A stretch of 64,000 bases of DNA from NCBI RefSeq assembly GCF_021431965.1, contig NZ_CP090370.1:1-64000 (forward strand). Reading direction: 5' to 3'. Each line of letters starts with the position of its first letter. Position 1 is the first letter of the stretch. This document shows positions 8,663-17,260 of the stretch, in pieces. The translations under genes and the position numbers were made by a program. The notes below the pieces were generated by a model. The model did no database searches. It was not told the origin of the DNA and was given only the letters and a program-made list of their open reading frames with translations. This DNA comes from Erythrobacter sp. SDW2. GTDB taxonomy: Bacteria; Pseudomonadota; Alphaproteobacteria; Sphingomonadales; Sphingomonadaceae.

Positions 8663-9130
8663 ATGCCAAAGCTCGATCTCGACGCCATCCCCCAGACCAA
8701 CGCGACCGGCTATCCCCCGCCCTATAACGAGCCGGTGCAAGGCCGCATGTATCGCCGCCTTGCCCCCGCCACCGGCATGACGCAATTGCGGGCCAGCCAT
8801 GTGGTGCTGACGCCGGGGGCATGGTCGAGCCAGCGCCACTGGCACAGGTTGATCGACGAGCTGCTGGTGATGGTTTCGGGCGAAGCGGTGCTGGTCGACG
8901 ATCGCGGCGAGCAGGTGATCGGGCCGGGCGATGTCATCGCCTGGCCGGCGGGCATCGAGAACGGGCACCACCTGCAAAACCGTTCGGACAAGCCTTGCGT
9001 GTTCGTGGTCGCCAGCGCGGGCGATTACGACGCCGACGGCGGCGAGTATCCCGATATCGACATGGTGTTCGATCCCGAGGGCTACGCGCGGAAGGACGGG
9101 ACGCGGTACGAGACCAACCGCATACCTTGA
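8663..9130 (+). CDS. Cupin-domain protein
   Basis: A 155-residue single-domain cupin. The beta-barrel motifs are visible: RHWHRLIDELLVMVSGEAVL and, about 20 residues on, GPGDVIAWPAGIENGHHLQN. The first motif has a metal-ligand pattern (HxH...E) and the second supplies a His. Such proteins include isomerases, oxygenases and sugar-binding proteins; nothing here fixes the substrate. The ATG at 8663 has AGGAG about 8 bases upstream. Divergent from dapE. Confidence 0.85.
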   Translation: MPKLDLDAIPQTNATGYPPPYNEPVQGRMYRRLAPATGMTQLRASHVVLTPGAWSSQRHWHRLIDELLVMVSGEAVLVDDRGEQVIGPGDVIAWPAGIENGHHLQNRSDKPCVFVVASAGDYDADGGEYPDIDMVFDPEGYARKDGTRYETNRIP

Positions 9131-9138
9131 CCATTCAC

Positions 9139-9216
9139 CGTCATCCCAGCGCAAGCTGGGATCTGGGGCGGCTTGGCTCCTTGTCGAGAGAGATCCCAGC
9201 TTGCGCTGGGATGACG
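9139..9216. repeat. Interspersed inverted-repeat element with 26-bp arms
   Basis: The 26-base sequence at 9139-9164 (starting CGTCATCCCAGC) is repeated as an exact reverse complement at 9191-9216, with a 26-base spacer. Each arm is itself a hairpin (CCCAGC-GCAA-GCTGGG). It lies between the convergent cupin and nuclease genes, where it could act as a bidirectional terminator or transcript stabiliser. The CGTCATcc ends match a type of intergenic repeat common in sphingomonads. Confidence 0.85.
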
Positions 9217-9236
9217 AGCTGTGAAGGCACCGTCGA

Positions 9237-10151
9237 TCAATCCCGCTCAGGCGCCACCAACACCCCCGGGGCAAAGGCCTCATCCAGCATCCGCGCCATG
9301 CGCAGCCCGGCCTGGGTCACCCGGCGCTGGCTCACCGGAATGGCGGCGACGATATCCTCCTGCGTCAATGCTGTCTTCTCCGGCAGGTCGCCGGTGCAGT
9401 CCGTGCAATCGAAGGCGTTGGGATAGACGAAGCCGCGCGCCAGTTCCCAGCTTTCGCGGCCCCAGTCGGCAGGTGTGCCGCCCGCCAGCTCCGCCTTCTC
9501 CGCCGCGCTGTAGCGCCGCACCAGCGATGGCTGGGCGGAAGTGATCGCGCGTTCGGCCAGTGGGCCGTCCCAGATCCAGTGCAGGTTGAGCCCCGGCACG
9601 ATGCCATAGTCCGCCTCGCGATCGTTGCCGCCGCGATCGTCATGGTCGCCCGAATGGAGCGGCATGTGGATATCGCCGACAAAGTGGACCATGAAAGCCA
9701 GCGCCTGCAGCCGGACGTTGGCGGGCAGGCTCTCGTCCGACAATACGCGCTGGTTGCGCTCGATCTGGGCCAGCACGCAGTTGCCGCCGCTGCAATTGCC
9801 GCGCGGGTTGTAGTCCTGCCCGATCGGCGCGGTGCGATAATGCCAGGCGGCGGTATGCCCCCAGCGATCCTGGTCGCGCCGCACGCAATCGGGCCAGACC
9901 GTGGCATCGAGCAAATTGCCCAGGGCACAGTCGGGCGTGCCCAGCAGCGCCTCGGCGCGGAACAGTTTGCCGATCGCCGCACGGGTTTCCGGGCGGACAT
10001 TGGCGAGTGCGATCTCGCCCGTCACCCGGTGCGCGTAGAAGCCCCACGCCTGCGCCGCGGTCGGCATCAGCAGGGCGAGGCAGGCCAGCCCCGCTGCGAT
10101 CAGGCGGCCTAGGCTCTGGCCGGCGCGCTTTCGTATTGTTCGATAACCCAT
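9237..10151 (-). CDS. Secreted S1/P1-type nuclease
   Basis: Zinc-dependent single-strand nuclease/3'-nucleotidase family. The 304-residue precursor starts MGYRTIRKR, then a hydrophobic stretch ending AQA, with predicted cleavage just before WGFYAHR. This places Trp as residue 1 of the mature protein, the N-terminal zinc ligand of the family. Further metal-site motifs are HFVGDIHMPLHSGDHDD and NLHWIWD. The function is extracytoplasmic nucleic-acid degradation, probably for phosphate or nucleoside scavenging. The ATG at 10149-10151 lies inside the end of the GST gene (43-base overlap); no later start would leave a complete signal peptide. Confidence 0.9.
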   Translation of the reverse strand: MGYRTIRKRAGQSLGRLIAAGLACLALLMPTAAQAWGFYAHRVTGEIALANVRPETRAAIGKLFRAEALLGTPDCALGNLLDATVWPDCVRRDQDRWGHTAAWHYRTAPIGQDYNPRGNCSGGNCVLAQIERNQRVLSDESLPANVRLQALAFMVHFVGDIHMPLHSGDHDDRGGNDREADYGIVPGLNLHWIWDGPLAERAITSAQPSLVRRYSAAEKAELAGGTPADWGRESWELARGFVYPNAFDCTDCTGDLPEKTALTQEDIVAAIPVSQRRVTQAGLRMARMLDEAFAPGVLVAPERD

Positions 10152-10783
10152 TCTTCGTCCTCTGCGGCTGCGACCCAGGCCTGCAGCCATTCATGTTCCC
10201 ACATTGCCTGGATATAGGCTTCGGCAAAGCCCGGCAGGCCGAAGCCATAGGTGAGGAAGCGCGTCACCACTGGGGCATAATAGATATCCGCCGCGCCGAA
10301 GGTACCGAACAGGAACGGCCCGCCGCTGCCGAAGCGCGCCCGCGCCTCGGCCCACAGGCCGAGGATGCGAACGGTGTCCTGCCGCGTCTCGTCGCTGATC
10401 TTGGCCCCTTCGAAGCGGGTGCGGATGTTCATCGGACATTCCTTGCGCAGCGACTGGTAGGAGCTGTGCATCTCCGCCACCATGCTGCGGGCCATGCCGC
10501 GCGCGGTCTCGTCCTTGGGCCAGTAGCGTTCGCGCCCGACCTTGTCAGCAAGGTATTCCATGATCGCCAGGCTGTCCCACACCACGGTCTCGCCGTCCCA
10601 CAGGATCGGTACCTTGCCGCTCGAGGGCATCATGCCGCCCTCTTCCTGCAGCTTGGCCTGCTGCCATTCCTCGCCGAACATCGGCACCATGATCTCTTCG
10701 AAGTGGAGGCCCGACTGCTTGACCGCCAGCCAGCCGCGCAGCGACCAGCTCGAATAGTTCTTGTTGCCGATGATGAGTTTCAT
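10109..10783 (-). CDS. Glutathione S-transferase family protein
   Basis: A 224-residue cytosolic GST. The N-terminal thioredoxin fold begins MKLIIGNKNYSSWS, with the active-site Ser/Tyr region at 10-14, GKVPIL around 56-61 (cis-Pro loop) and the glutathione-binding DSLAIMEYL around 70-78. The all-helical C-terminal domain follows. GGTGGAG lies 8 bases before the ATG. Its end overlaps the start of the S1/P1 nuclease gene by 43 bases, so both are probably on one transcript. The substrate is unknown. Confidence 0.9.
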   Translation of the reverse strand: MKLIIGNKNYSSWSLRGWLAVKQSGLHFEEIMVPMFGEEWQQAKLQEEGGMMPSSGKVPILWDGETVVWDSLAIMEYLADKVGRERYWPKDETARGMARSMVAEMHSSYQSLRKECPMNIRTRFEGAKISDETRQDTVRILGLWAEARARFGSGGPFLFGTFGAADIYYAPVVTRFLTYGFGLPGFAEAYIQAMWEHEWLQAWVAAAEDEEWVIEQYESAPARA

Positions 10784-10930
10784 TCCGGGGGCTCCACCTT
10801 GCCGTTGGGCGTGCCCTAATCGTTCATCATGGCACTGTCGAGGCTGAACGGCGCGGATCGACCAAGGCGATGCGGGATACGCGGAGGTAGCGAGGCGTTG
10901 TCCCTTCGACTGCCTGCGAGAGACCCGAAC

Positions 10931-11515
10931 ATGCCCCGCTTACTGCTTGCCTTGCTGGCTTGCCCTGCCCTCGTCGCCTGTAGCGACGAACCGGTCGGCG
11001 ACACCGATCTGCCCGATCCCGACGAACCGCTGGTCAAGGTCGCGCCCCCTTCCGGAGCGCTGCCGGAACCCGCCGGCGTTTCTCCGACCGACCGGCCGGA
11101 CTGCAGCACCACGCAGCCCCCCGGGCTGGCCCCCGAAGCCGAACGGAGCGAGACCGGTGCGCGGAGCGTGCTGATCGAATGGGCGCGGGCTTTGGAGAAC
11201 CGGCAATGGGCCCGGGCATGGTGCCAGTATGCCGACAACGGCGGAGCCAGCGGACAGATCTTCCGCGAGTTCGAGCGCGACTGGTCAGCGAAGGGCCGCA
11301 TCACCATCGCCGTGCCGACCGGCAAGATGGAGGCCGCGGCAGGCTCCAGCTATTACACTGCCCCGGCCCGCGTCTCGATCCTGGGCGATGACGGCAAGGA
11401 GAGCATCCTGATGGGCAATATCATCCTGCGCCGCGTCAACGATGTGCCGGGGGAAAGCGACGAAGTATTGCGCTGGCACATCGAGAGTGCCCGGCTGACC
11501 GAAGTGCCGCAGTAG
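10931..11515 (+). CDS. Putative lipoprotein of unknown function
   Basis: A 194-residue product with a lipoprotein signal: a short hydrophobic segment ending LVAC, lipidated Cys at about 17, then an acidic/proline-rich linker (about 18-60). The remaining domain has WARALENRQWARAWCQYAD, followed by a beta-rich end. I do not recognise the family. The start is chosen at the ATG that begins the signal peptide. It is convergent with engB, 3 bases between stops. Likely periplasmic face of a membrane. Confidence 0.75.
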   Translation: MPRLLLALLACPALVACSDEPVGDTDLPDPDEPLVKVAPPSGALPEPAGVSPTDRPDCSTTQPPGLAPEAERSETGARSVLIEWARALENRQWARAWCQYADNGGASGQIFREFERDWSAKGRITIAVPTGKMEAAAGSSYYTAPARVSILGDDGKESILMGNIILRRVNDVPGESDEVLRWHIESARLTEVPQ

Positions 11516-11518
11516 CGG

Positions 11519-12163
11519 TCAGGCCGAAGCGTCGGCGACGACGGCAGCCCGCAGAGCGGCGATTCCCATGCCCTTTTCCGCGCTGGTAATGTGCAGTTCG
11601 GGGAAGGCCGCGACGTGTCTGCGCGCTTCCTCGGCCACTTTTGCGGCGGTCGCTTCCAGTTCGCTGGCCTTGATCTTGTCGGCCTTGGTCAGGACGATGC
11701 GATAGCTGACGGCGGTCTCGTCGAGCATTTTCATCATCTCGCGGTCGACATCCTTGAGGCCGTGGCGGCTGTCGATCAGCACCAGGGTGCGGGCAAGCGC
11801 GGGGCGGCCGCGCAGGTAGGTGCGAACCAGTGCCTTCCACTTCTCGACCACCTTCACCGGGGCCTTGGCAAAGCCGTAGCCGGGCATGTCGACCAGCCGG
11901 AAAAGCGTCGGCTCGCCCACTTCGAAGAAGTTCAGTTCCTGCGTCCGCCCCGGTGTCACCGAGGCGCGGGCTATGGACTTGCGCCCCGTCAGCGCGTTGA
12001 GGAGCGAGCTCTTGCCGACGTTGGAGCGCCCGCAGAACGCGATCTCCGGAACGGTCGGTTCGGGCAGGAACTTGAGCTGGGGCGCTGACAGCAGGAACTC
12101 GACGCGGCCCGAAAAGAGCCGCGCCGCATCGAGTTCTTCCGGCGTTTCAGGCGTCCCGATCAT
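11519..12163 (-). CDS. engB: Ribosome biogenesis GTP-binding protein EngB/YsxC
   Basis: Essential small GTPase for large-subunit assembly. The 214 residues have G1 GRSNVGKSS (about 45-53), the switch I Thr in TPGRTQ, G3 DMPGYGFAKA, G4 TKADK and G5 TSAEKG. It is the last gene of the rpmH-rnpA-yidD-yidC-engB run and starts 7 bases after yidC ends. Confidence 0.96.
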   Translation of the reverse strand: MIGTPETPEELDAARLFSGRVEFLLSAPQLKFLPEPTVPEIAFCGRSNVGKSSLLNALTGRKSIARASVTPGRTQELNFFEVGEPTLFRLVDMPGYGFAKAPVKVVEKWKALVRTYLRGRPALARTLVLIDSRHGLKDVDREMMKMLDETAVSYRIVLTKADKIKASELEATAAKVAEEARRHVAAFPELHITSAEKGMGIAALRAAVVADASA

Positions 12164-12170
12164 CGCCGGG

Positions 12171-13913
12171 CTAGGCCTTCGCCGCCTTCTCCGCTTCCGC
12201 CGCCGCCCGCAATTGCGGATGCTTGGAATAGAGATATTTCTGCTGCGCCAGCGTCAGCACGTTGGAGGTGTTCCAGTAAAGCAGCAGGCCGGCCGCGAAC
12301 GGCGCCATCACGAACATCAGCACCCACGGCATGATGTTGAAAATCTGCTGCTGGATCGGGTCCATCGCGCTCGGGTTGAGCTTGAAGGTCAGCCACATGG
12401 TGATGCCGAGCAGGATCGCGAGCGGCCCGATGGCGATCAGCGCCGGGACCTCGAACGGCAGCAGGCCGAACAGGTTGAGCACATGCGCGGGGTCGGGCGC
12501 GGACAGGTCGTTGATCCACAGCGCGAAGGGCTGGTGGCGCATCTCGATCGCCAGCACGAGCACCTTGTAGAGCGCGTAGAAGATCGGGATCTGGATCAGC
12601 AGCGGGAGACAGCCGGCGAGCGGATTGACCTTCTCGTCCTTGTACAGCTTCATGATCTCCTGCTGCTGGCGCTGCTTGTCGTCCTTCCACTTTTCCTGGA
12701 TCGCCTTCATCTTCGGCTGGACGGCCTTCATCGCCGCCATGCTGGCGAACTGCTTCTGCGCGATCGGGAACATGACACCGCGGATGATGACGGTGAGGCA
12801 CATGATCGCCACGCCGAAATTGCCGACCAGCTGGAACAGCTCGCGCAGCAGCCACAGCATCGGCTTTTCGAACCAGCGGAACCAGCCCCAGTCGATGGCG
12901 AGGCCGAATTTCTCGATCCCGGCATCCTCGTATTTGTCGAGGATCACGCTTTCCTTGGCGCCGGCATAGAGCCGGGTCGAAAGGGTCACGGCCTTGCCGG
13001 CCGGGACAGTCACGGGATCATAGATCAGGTCGGCACGGAACAGTTCCTGCCCCAGCGAACGATAGTCCGCCGCAACCGCGCGACCGCTTTCCGGGACCAG
13101 CGCGCTGAGCCAGTAGATGTCCGTAAAGCCGGTCCAGGCAACCTTGCCTTCGGGCGTGATCCTGCCGCTTTCCGCGAGATCGTCATAATCGACGTCGTAA
13201 TTGGCAGCATCGGCGAAGACGCCCATCGGGCCGGAGTGGGCGATCCACTGGTCGAGGCTGGCCGTGCGGCTGGTGCGGTTGACGAGGCTGAAGGGCTGAA
13301 CCACCGCCGCGCCGGTGCCCGGGTTGCTGGCAGTCTGTTCTGCCGTGATCATGTAACTGTCATCGATCGACAGCTTGACCTGGTAAACCAAGCCCACGGC
13401 ATCGGTATAGCTCAGCGTCACCGGTTGGCCGATGCCGAGCGTGTCGCCATCGGCAGTCCACTTGGCATCGAGCGGCAGGCGCGAGCCATTGGCAATGAAA
13501 CCGAACTCGGCGAAATGCTGGGCCGGGGTCCCGGCCGGCGAGAACAGGCGGACGGGGCCCGAATCCTTGTCGACCGTTTCGCGATAGTCCTTGAGCACGA
13601 GGTCATCGATCCGCGCCCCGACCAGGTTGATCGAGCCGGAGACCTTGGGTGTGTCGATCCTGACGCGGTCTGGCGTTGCCAGGGCGGTCTTGAGGTCGGC
13701 CTTTTCCTGCGCCACCTCGGCCGGATCGACCAGCCCGCCGGTGCGCGAATGCTGGGTCCCGGCCTGTTCGCCAGCAGCAGGTGCCGCTCCAGTGGTCGCC
13801 GCAGCAACCGGCTTTTCCGGCTGCGGGTACCAGGTATTCATCGCCGCGTCGTAGCCGATGATCAGCAGGCCGCACAGCACCACGGCAAGGATCAGATTGC
13901 GCTGGTTTTCCAA
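12171..13913 (-). CDS. yidC: Membrane protein insertase YidC
   Basis: Inserts and folds inner-membrane proteins, alone or with Sec. The 580 residues begin with a TM helix (ENQRNLILAVVLCGLL), then a proline/alanine-rich segment, a large periplasmic beta domain (about 60-345) and the conserved five-helix core with the hydrophilic-groove Arg in IIRGVMFP, ending basic (KHPQLRAAAEAEKAAKA). The start codon at 13911-13913 is TTG; it matches the family N terminus MENQRN, and no ATG fits. It lies 45 bases downstream of yidD. Confidence 0.97.
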   Translation of the reverse strand: MENQRNLILAVVLCGLLIIGYDAAMNTWYPQPEKPVAAATTGAAPAAGEQAGTQHSRTGGLVDPAEVAQEKADLKTALATPDRVRIDTPKVSGSINLVGARIDDLVLKDYRETVDKDSGPVRLFSPAGTPAQHFAEFGFIANGSRLPLDAKWTADGDTLGIGQPVTLSYTDAVGLVYQVKLSIDDSYMITAEQTASNPGTGAAVVQPFSLVNRTSRTASLDQWIAHSGPMGVFADAANYDVDYDDLAESGRITPEGKVAWTGFTDIYWLSALVPESGRAVAADYRSLGQELFRADLIYDPVTVPAGKAVTLSTRLYAGAKESVILDKYEDAGIEKFGLAIDWGWFRWFEKPMLWLLRELFQLVGNFGVAIMCLTVIIRGVMFPIAQKQFASMAAMKAVQPKMKAIQEKWKDDKQRQQQEIMKLYKDEKVNPLAGCLPLLIQIPIFYALYKVLVLAIEMRHQPFALWINDLSAPDPAHVLNLFGLLPFEVPALIAIGPLAILLGITMWLTFKLNPSAMDPIQQQIFNIMPWVLMFVMAPFAAGLLLYWNTSNVLTLAQQKYLYSKHPQLRAAAEAEKAAKA

Positions 13914-13958
13914 GGTGAGAAAATCCCGTCAGTCTCAGTCAGGTGTGTTATATAGGTA

Positions 13959-14168
13959 CTACGGCACAGGATCAAAGCCATGCCCGCCCCAAGGGTGGCA
14001 GCGCCCTATACGTTTCAGCGCCATCCATCCACCCTTGATTGCCCCGTGCTTCTCCACCGCCTCGATGGCGTATTGCGAGCAGGTCGGCTGGTAGCGGCAA
14101 CTGGGCGGCAGGATCCGCGAAGGGCCAAGCTGCCAGCCACGCGCGATCCAGATCAGCACGGTCTTCAC
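13959..14168 (-). CDS. yidD: Membrane protein insertion efficiency factor YidD
   Basis: A 69-residue membrane-associated helper of YidC. It carries the characteristic [14 protein letters not shown] motif and the C-terminal [15 protein letters not shown]. It starts with GTG at 14166-14168, overlapping the rnpA stop in GTGA, so translation is probably coupled. Confidence 0.95.
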   Translation of the reverse strand: MKTVLIWIARGWQLGPSRILPPSCRYQPTCSQYAIEAVEKHGAIKGGWMALKRIGRCHPWGGHGFDPVP

Positions 14169-14533
14169 TTGCGCGGCTTCCGGGGCCGGAACGGCTTGTC
14201 GCCCTTGCCTTGCGCGGCGCGGGCGAGCGCGGCGGAGAGTTCGGTACGCAATTGGGCAAAGTCCCGCTCGATCCCGCCATCGCGGCCGATCAGGATATGG
14301 TCGTGGTCAGGCAAGCCTTCGTCCGGCAGCGCGTCCCACAGCAATTCGCGGAAACGCCGCTTCATCCGGTTGCGGACGACGGCATTGCCGACCTTCTTGG
14401 TCACGGTAATGCCATAGCGCTTGCCCAGCCCGCCATTGGGCCGCGCCAGCAGCACGAACCCCGGCCGCGCGATTCGCAGCCCCCGATTCGCCGCGAGGAA
14501 ATCGGCCCGCTTGCGGATGACCGGTGGCTTCAT
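14165..14533 (-). CDS. rnpA: Ribonuclease P protein component
   Basis: Protein subunit of RNase P, needed for 5' maturation of tRNA. The 122 residues contain the family RNA-binding core [23 protein letters not shown]. The ATG at 14531-14533 begins [13 protein letters not shown], the conserved N terminus; the longer open frame upstream is non-coding spacer. It lies about 100 bases downstream of rpmH and overlaps yidD by 4 bases. Confidence 0.95.
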   Translation of the reverse strand: MKPPVIRKRADFLAANRGLRIARPGFVLLARPNGGLGKRYGITVTKKVGNAVVRNRMKRRFRELLWDALPDEGLPDHDHILIGRDGGIERDFAQLRTELSAALARAAQGKGDKPFRPRKPRK

Positions 14534-14633
14534 AATACGCACATACGAAAAACGGGCCGCGAATGCAGCCCGTCTCGTTCCAGGGAGGCCTGCCCGCAGC
14601 GGGACAGTCTCGGGAAAATGCCGAGCGTTGCGC

Positions 14634-14768
14634 TCAGGCAGAAAGCTTCTTGCGGCCACGGGCACGGCGGGCGCGGAGGACCTTGCGGCCACCGACGGTT
14701 GCCTTGCGGGCGAAGAAGCCGTGGCGACGGGCGCGCACGAGATTGCTGGGCTGGAATGTCCGCTTCAT
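14634..14768 (-). CDS. rpmH: 50S ribosomal protein L34
   Basis: A 44-residue basic protein, [18 protein letters not shown] onward, the near-invariant L34 sequence. First gene of the rpmH-rnpA-yidD-yidC-engB run; the ATG is at 14766-14768. Its promoter should lie in 14769-14853, between it and the end of the upstream COG3904-like gene. Confidence 0.97.
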   Translation of the reverse strand: MKRTFQPSNLVRARRHGFFARKATVGGRKVLRARRARGRKKLSA

Positions 14769-14853
14769 CGGATCGTCCTCGAATATATGAATGTGCCGAA
14801 GCACCAACAAAGAGGGCCGCCAGATCATGGCGACCCTGTACAGAAGCGCGCGG

Positions 14854-15612
14854 TTAGAAGCTTGCCGCCGCCAAGTCAAGATAGCTGATGCGGGGTTCGG
14901 CAGTCGGGGCCGCAGTCGTGATGGTGCCCTGCGGTGCCTCGCCCAGCCAGCCGCGCATGTCCTGCGCGGTGAGCCAGAGCGCGCCTTCGTTGGGCACCGA
15001 ATTGGTCATGGCGTAGAACGCCTTCGCCTGGCTCTCGTCCATGCCCATGTCGCGGTAATAGCGCAGATAAGTGAGGTGTTCGGGCGAATCGGCGGCATAG
15101 TCGTCGGCCTCGTGCCCGCTTTCGTCGAGCCAGCTGTGGACCGCGAACTCGGCGCCGTCCTCGATCACGCGGGTCTTGCCGGCGAGGAACAGCTCGACCG
15201 CGCCCGAGCGGACCGAACCGTCGGCCGGGACATGCGTTTCCAACCCGGCGGCGCGAATCAGGCGCCCGGTTTCGAGGTTGGCGCGGTCGTCATCGGTGCC
15301 GGGGCATTCGAGGAATTCGAGCCGCGCCAGCTTGGGATAGTCGCGCAGCATGGCCCGGAACTGCGCCGGTGTTGCCGGACCCGTCACCCCCACCAGGACC
15401 GCGCGTGTCTCGTCGAGCACGCGGAACGGCCCATAGGCGGCGATGGCGGTGGGCGTACGGGCCCGGCGAACGGCGATGGTGCGGTCGGCGCTATCGGGCG
15501 GGACCTCGGTCCAGGTCTCGGTGACGGTGACCTGCACGACATACTGCTGCGCGGCAGCGGGCGCTGCGAAAAGGGATGCGACTCCGAAGAGCAAGGCGAG
15601 GACTACGCGCAT
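14854..15612 (-). CDS. Secreted ClpP-like (COG3904-type) protein of unknown function
   Basis: A 252-residue precursor with a clear signal peptide ([14 protein letters not shown], cleavage after AQA or nearby). The core resembles the ClpP/crotonase-like COG3904 family: [19 protein letters not shown], a putative nucleophile Ser in [13 protein letters not shown], and a downstream His in FAVHSW. Many COG3904 members carry a Cys pair before this Ser that is absent here. It may be a periplasmic peptidase or a non-catalytic relative. Divergent from comM; its stop lies 85 bases before rpmH. Confidence 0.65.
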   Translation of the reverse strand: MRVVLALLFGVASLFAAPAAAQQYVVQVTVTETWTEVPPDSADRTIAVRRARTPTAIAAYGPFRVLDETRAVLVGVTGPATPAQFRAMLRDYPKLARLEFLECPGTDDDRANLETGRLIRAAGLETHVPADGSVRSGAVELFLAGKTRVIEDGAEFAVHSWLDESGHEADDYAADSPEHLTYLRYYRDMGMDESQAKAFYAMTNSVPNEGALWLTAQDMRGWLGEAPQGTITTAAPTAEPRISYLDLAAASF

Positions 15613-15737
15613 GCTTAGCCTTCTGCGCCCGCGCGCTTACGCATTCGGCAAGGGAGAAGGTTTCCATAAGGTTATCGACTTTATCCGGGTTTCCCGCCAA
15701 ACCCCTGTGCAGAGGACCACCATAATGGGGGAATTGC

Positions 15738-17246
15738 GTGGTCGCTCTGGTCCGGACCGTGGCTTACCTGGGGCTCGAAGCCCGCGCTGTCGAAGTGCAA
15801 TGCTCGATCGCGCCGGGATTGCCCAATTTCAATATCGTCGGGCTGGCCGACAAGGCAGTGGGCGAGAGCAAGGAGCGGGTGCGCGCCTCGCTCAGCTCGA
15901 TGGGCCTGGCGCTGCCGCCCAAGCGGATCACCATCAACCTCTCGCCCGCCGACCTGCCCAAGGAGGGTTCGCACTACGATCTGCCGGTGGCGCTGGCGCT
16001 ACTGGGCGCAATGGGGGTGACCGACGCCGAGCAGCTCAGCGACTTCATCGCGGTCGGTGAGCTGGCGCTGGATGGCCGCGTGGTCCCCAGCCCCGGTGTG
16101 CTGCTGGCCGCGCTCCATGCCAGCGAGCAGGAATGCGGGCTGATCTGCCCCGCCGCGCAAGGCAGCGAAGCCAAATGGGCGAGCGATGTGCCGGTGGTGG
16201 CCGCGCCAAACCTCATTGCCCTGCTCAACCATCTCAAAGGCACCAGCCAGCTTCCTGCGCCGCAGCCGGGCGAGGTCGAGGAGCCCGATCACGGACCGGA
16301 CCTGAAGCAGGTCAAGGGACAGGAGACTGCCAAACGCGCGCTCGAGATCGCGGCGGCGGGCGGGCACAATCTGCTGATGAACGGGCCGCCGGGGGCGGGC
16401 AAATCGCTGCTCGCCTCGTGCCTGCCGGGCATTCTCCCACCGCTCTCGCCCACCGAAGCGTTGGAAGTGAGCATGGTGCAATCGGTCGCCGGGCTGCTGG
16501 AGGGCGGGCGGATCAGCCGCCAGCGACCGTTCCGCGCGCCGCACCATTCGGCCAGCATGGCGGCGCTCACCGGCGGCGGGCTCAAGGTCAAACCGGGCGA
16601 GGTCAGCCTTGCGCATCTCGGCGTGCTGTTTCTCGACGAGTTGCCGGAATTCCAGCGCGCCGTGCTCGACAGCCTGCGCCAGCCGCTGGAGACCGGCACT
16701 GTCGACGTCGCCCGCGCCAATGCCCATGTGACTTTCCCTGCGCGGGTGCAGCTGGTGGCGGCGATGAACCCGTGCCGCTGCGGGCACCTGGGCGATGCGT
16801 CGCTGGCGTGCAGCCGCGCGCCCAAATGCGCGATCGATTACCAGACGCGGATCAGCGGGCCGATGCTCGACCGGATCGATCTGCATGTCGAGGTCGACCC
16901 GGTCAGCGCGATGGACCTCGCCCTGCCCCCGCCGGCCGAGGGTTCCGCCGAAGTCGCCGCCCGCGTCGCCGCCGCCCGCGCCCGCCAGACCGCACGGTTC
17001 GGGGAAACGGGCGCGCGCACCAATGCCGAACTCGACGGCGAGCCGCTGGAACGCTTCGCCACGCCCGACGAGGCGGGCCGCAAGCTCCTCCTCCAGGCCG
17101 CCGAAGCCATGCGCCTTAGCGCCCGCGCCTATACGCGCATGCTGCGGGTTGCGCGCACAATTGCGGATCTGTCAGGTGTGGAGCAGGTTGGGCAGATACA
17201 CGTGGCCGAAGCGCTCAGCTATCGGCGGCAGGCACCGAGTGCTTAG
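15738..17246 (+). CDS. comM: Mg-chelatase-like AAA+ protein ComM/YifB
   Basis: Hexameric helicase that promotes branch migration during natural transformation. The 502 residues have an N-terminal Lon-like fold (1-180), the AAA+ core with Walker A GPPGAGKS, Walker B VLFLDELPEF, the cysteine insertion NPCRCGHLGD...C...C, and the C-terminal Mg-chelatase helical domain. It starts with GTG at 15738; the frame upstream is not conserved. The next gene starts 14 bases downstream. It hints that the organism may take up DNA. Confidence 0.94.
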   Translation: MVALVRTVAYLGLEARAVEVQCSIAPGLPNFNIVGLADKAVGESKERVRASLSSMGLALPPKRITINLSPADLPKEGSHYDLPVALALLGAMGVTDAEQLSDFIAVGELALDGRVVPSPGVLLAALHASEQECGLICPAAQGSEAKWASDVPVVAAPNLIALLNHLKGTSQLPAPQPGEVEEPDHGPDLKQVKGQETAKRALEIAAAGGHNLLMNGPPGAGKSLLASCLPGILPPLSPTEALEVSMVQSVAGLLEGGRISRQRPFRAPHHSASMAALTGGGLKVKPGEVSLAHLGVLFLDELPEFQRAVLDSLRQPLETGTVDVARANAHVTFPARVQLVAAMNPCRCGHLGDASLACSRAPKCAIDYQTRISGPMLDRIDLHVEVDPVSAMDLALPPPAEGSAEVAARVAAARARQTARFGETGARTNAELDGEPLERFATPDEAGRKLLLQAAEAMRLSARAYTRMLRVARTIADLSGVEQVGQIHVAEALSYRRQAPSA

Positions 17247-17260
17247 CAAAGGAGGCTGCA

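Noticed and set aside
11886-13955. A 689-codon open frame on the plus strand
   Set aside because: It is the antisense of engB and yidC, rich in Arg, Gln and His repeats with no family features; typical of high-GC third-position bias.
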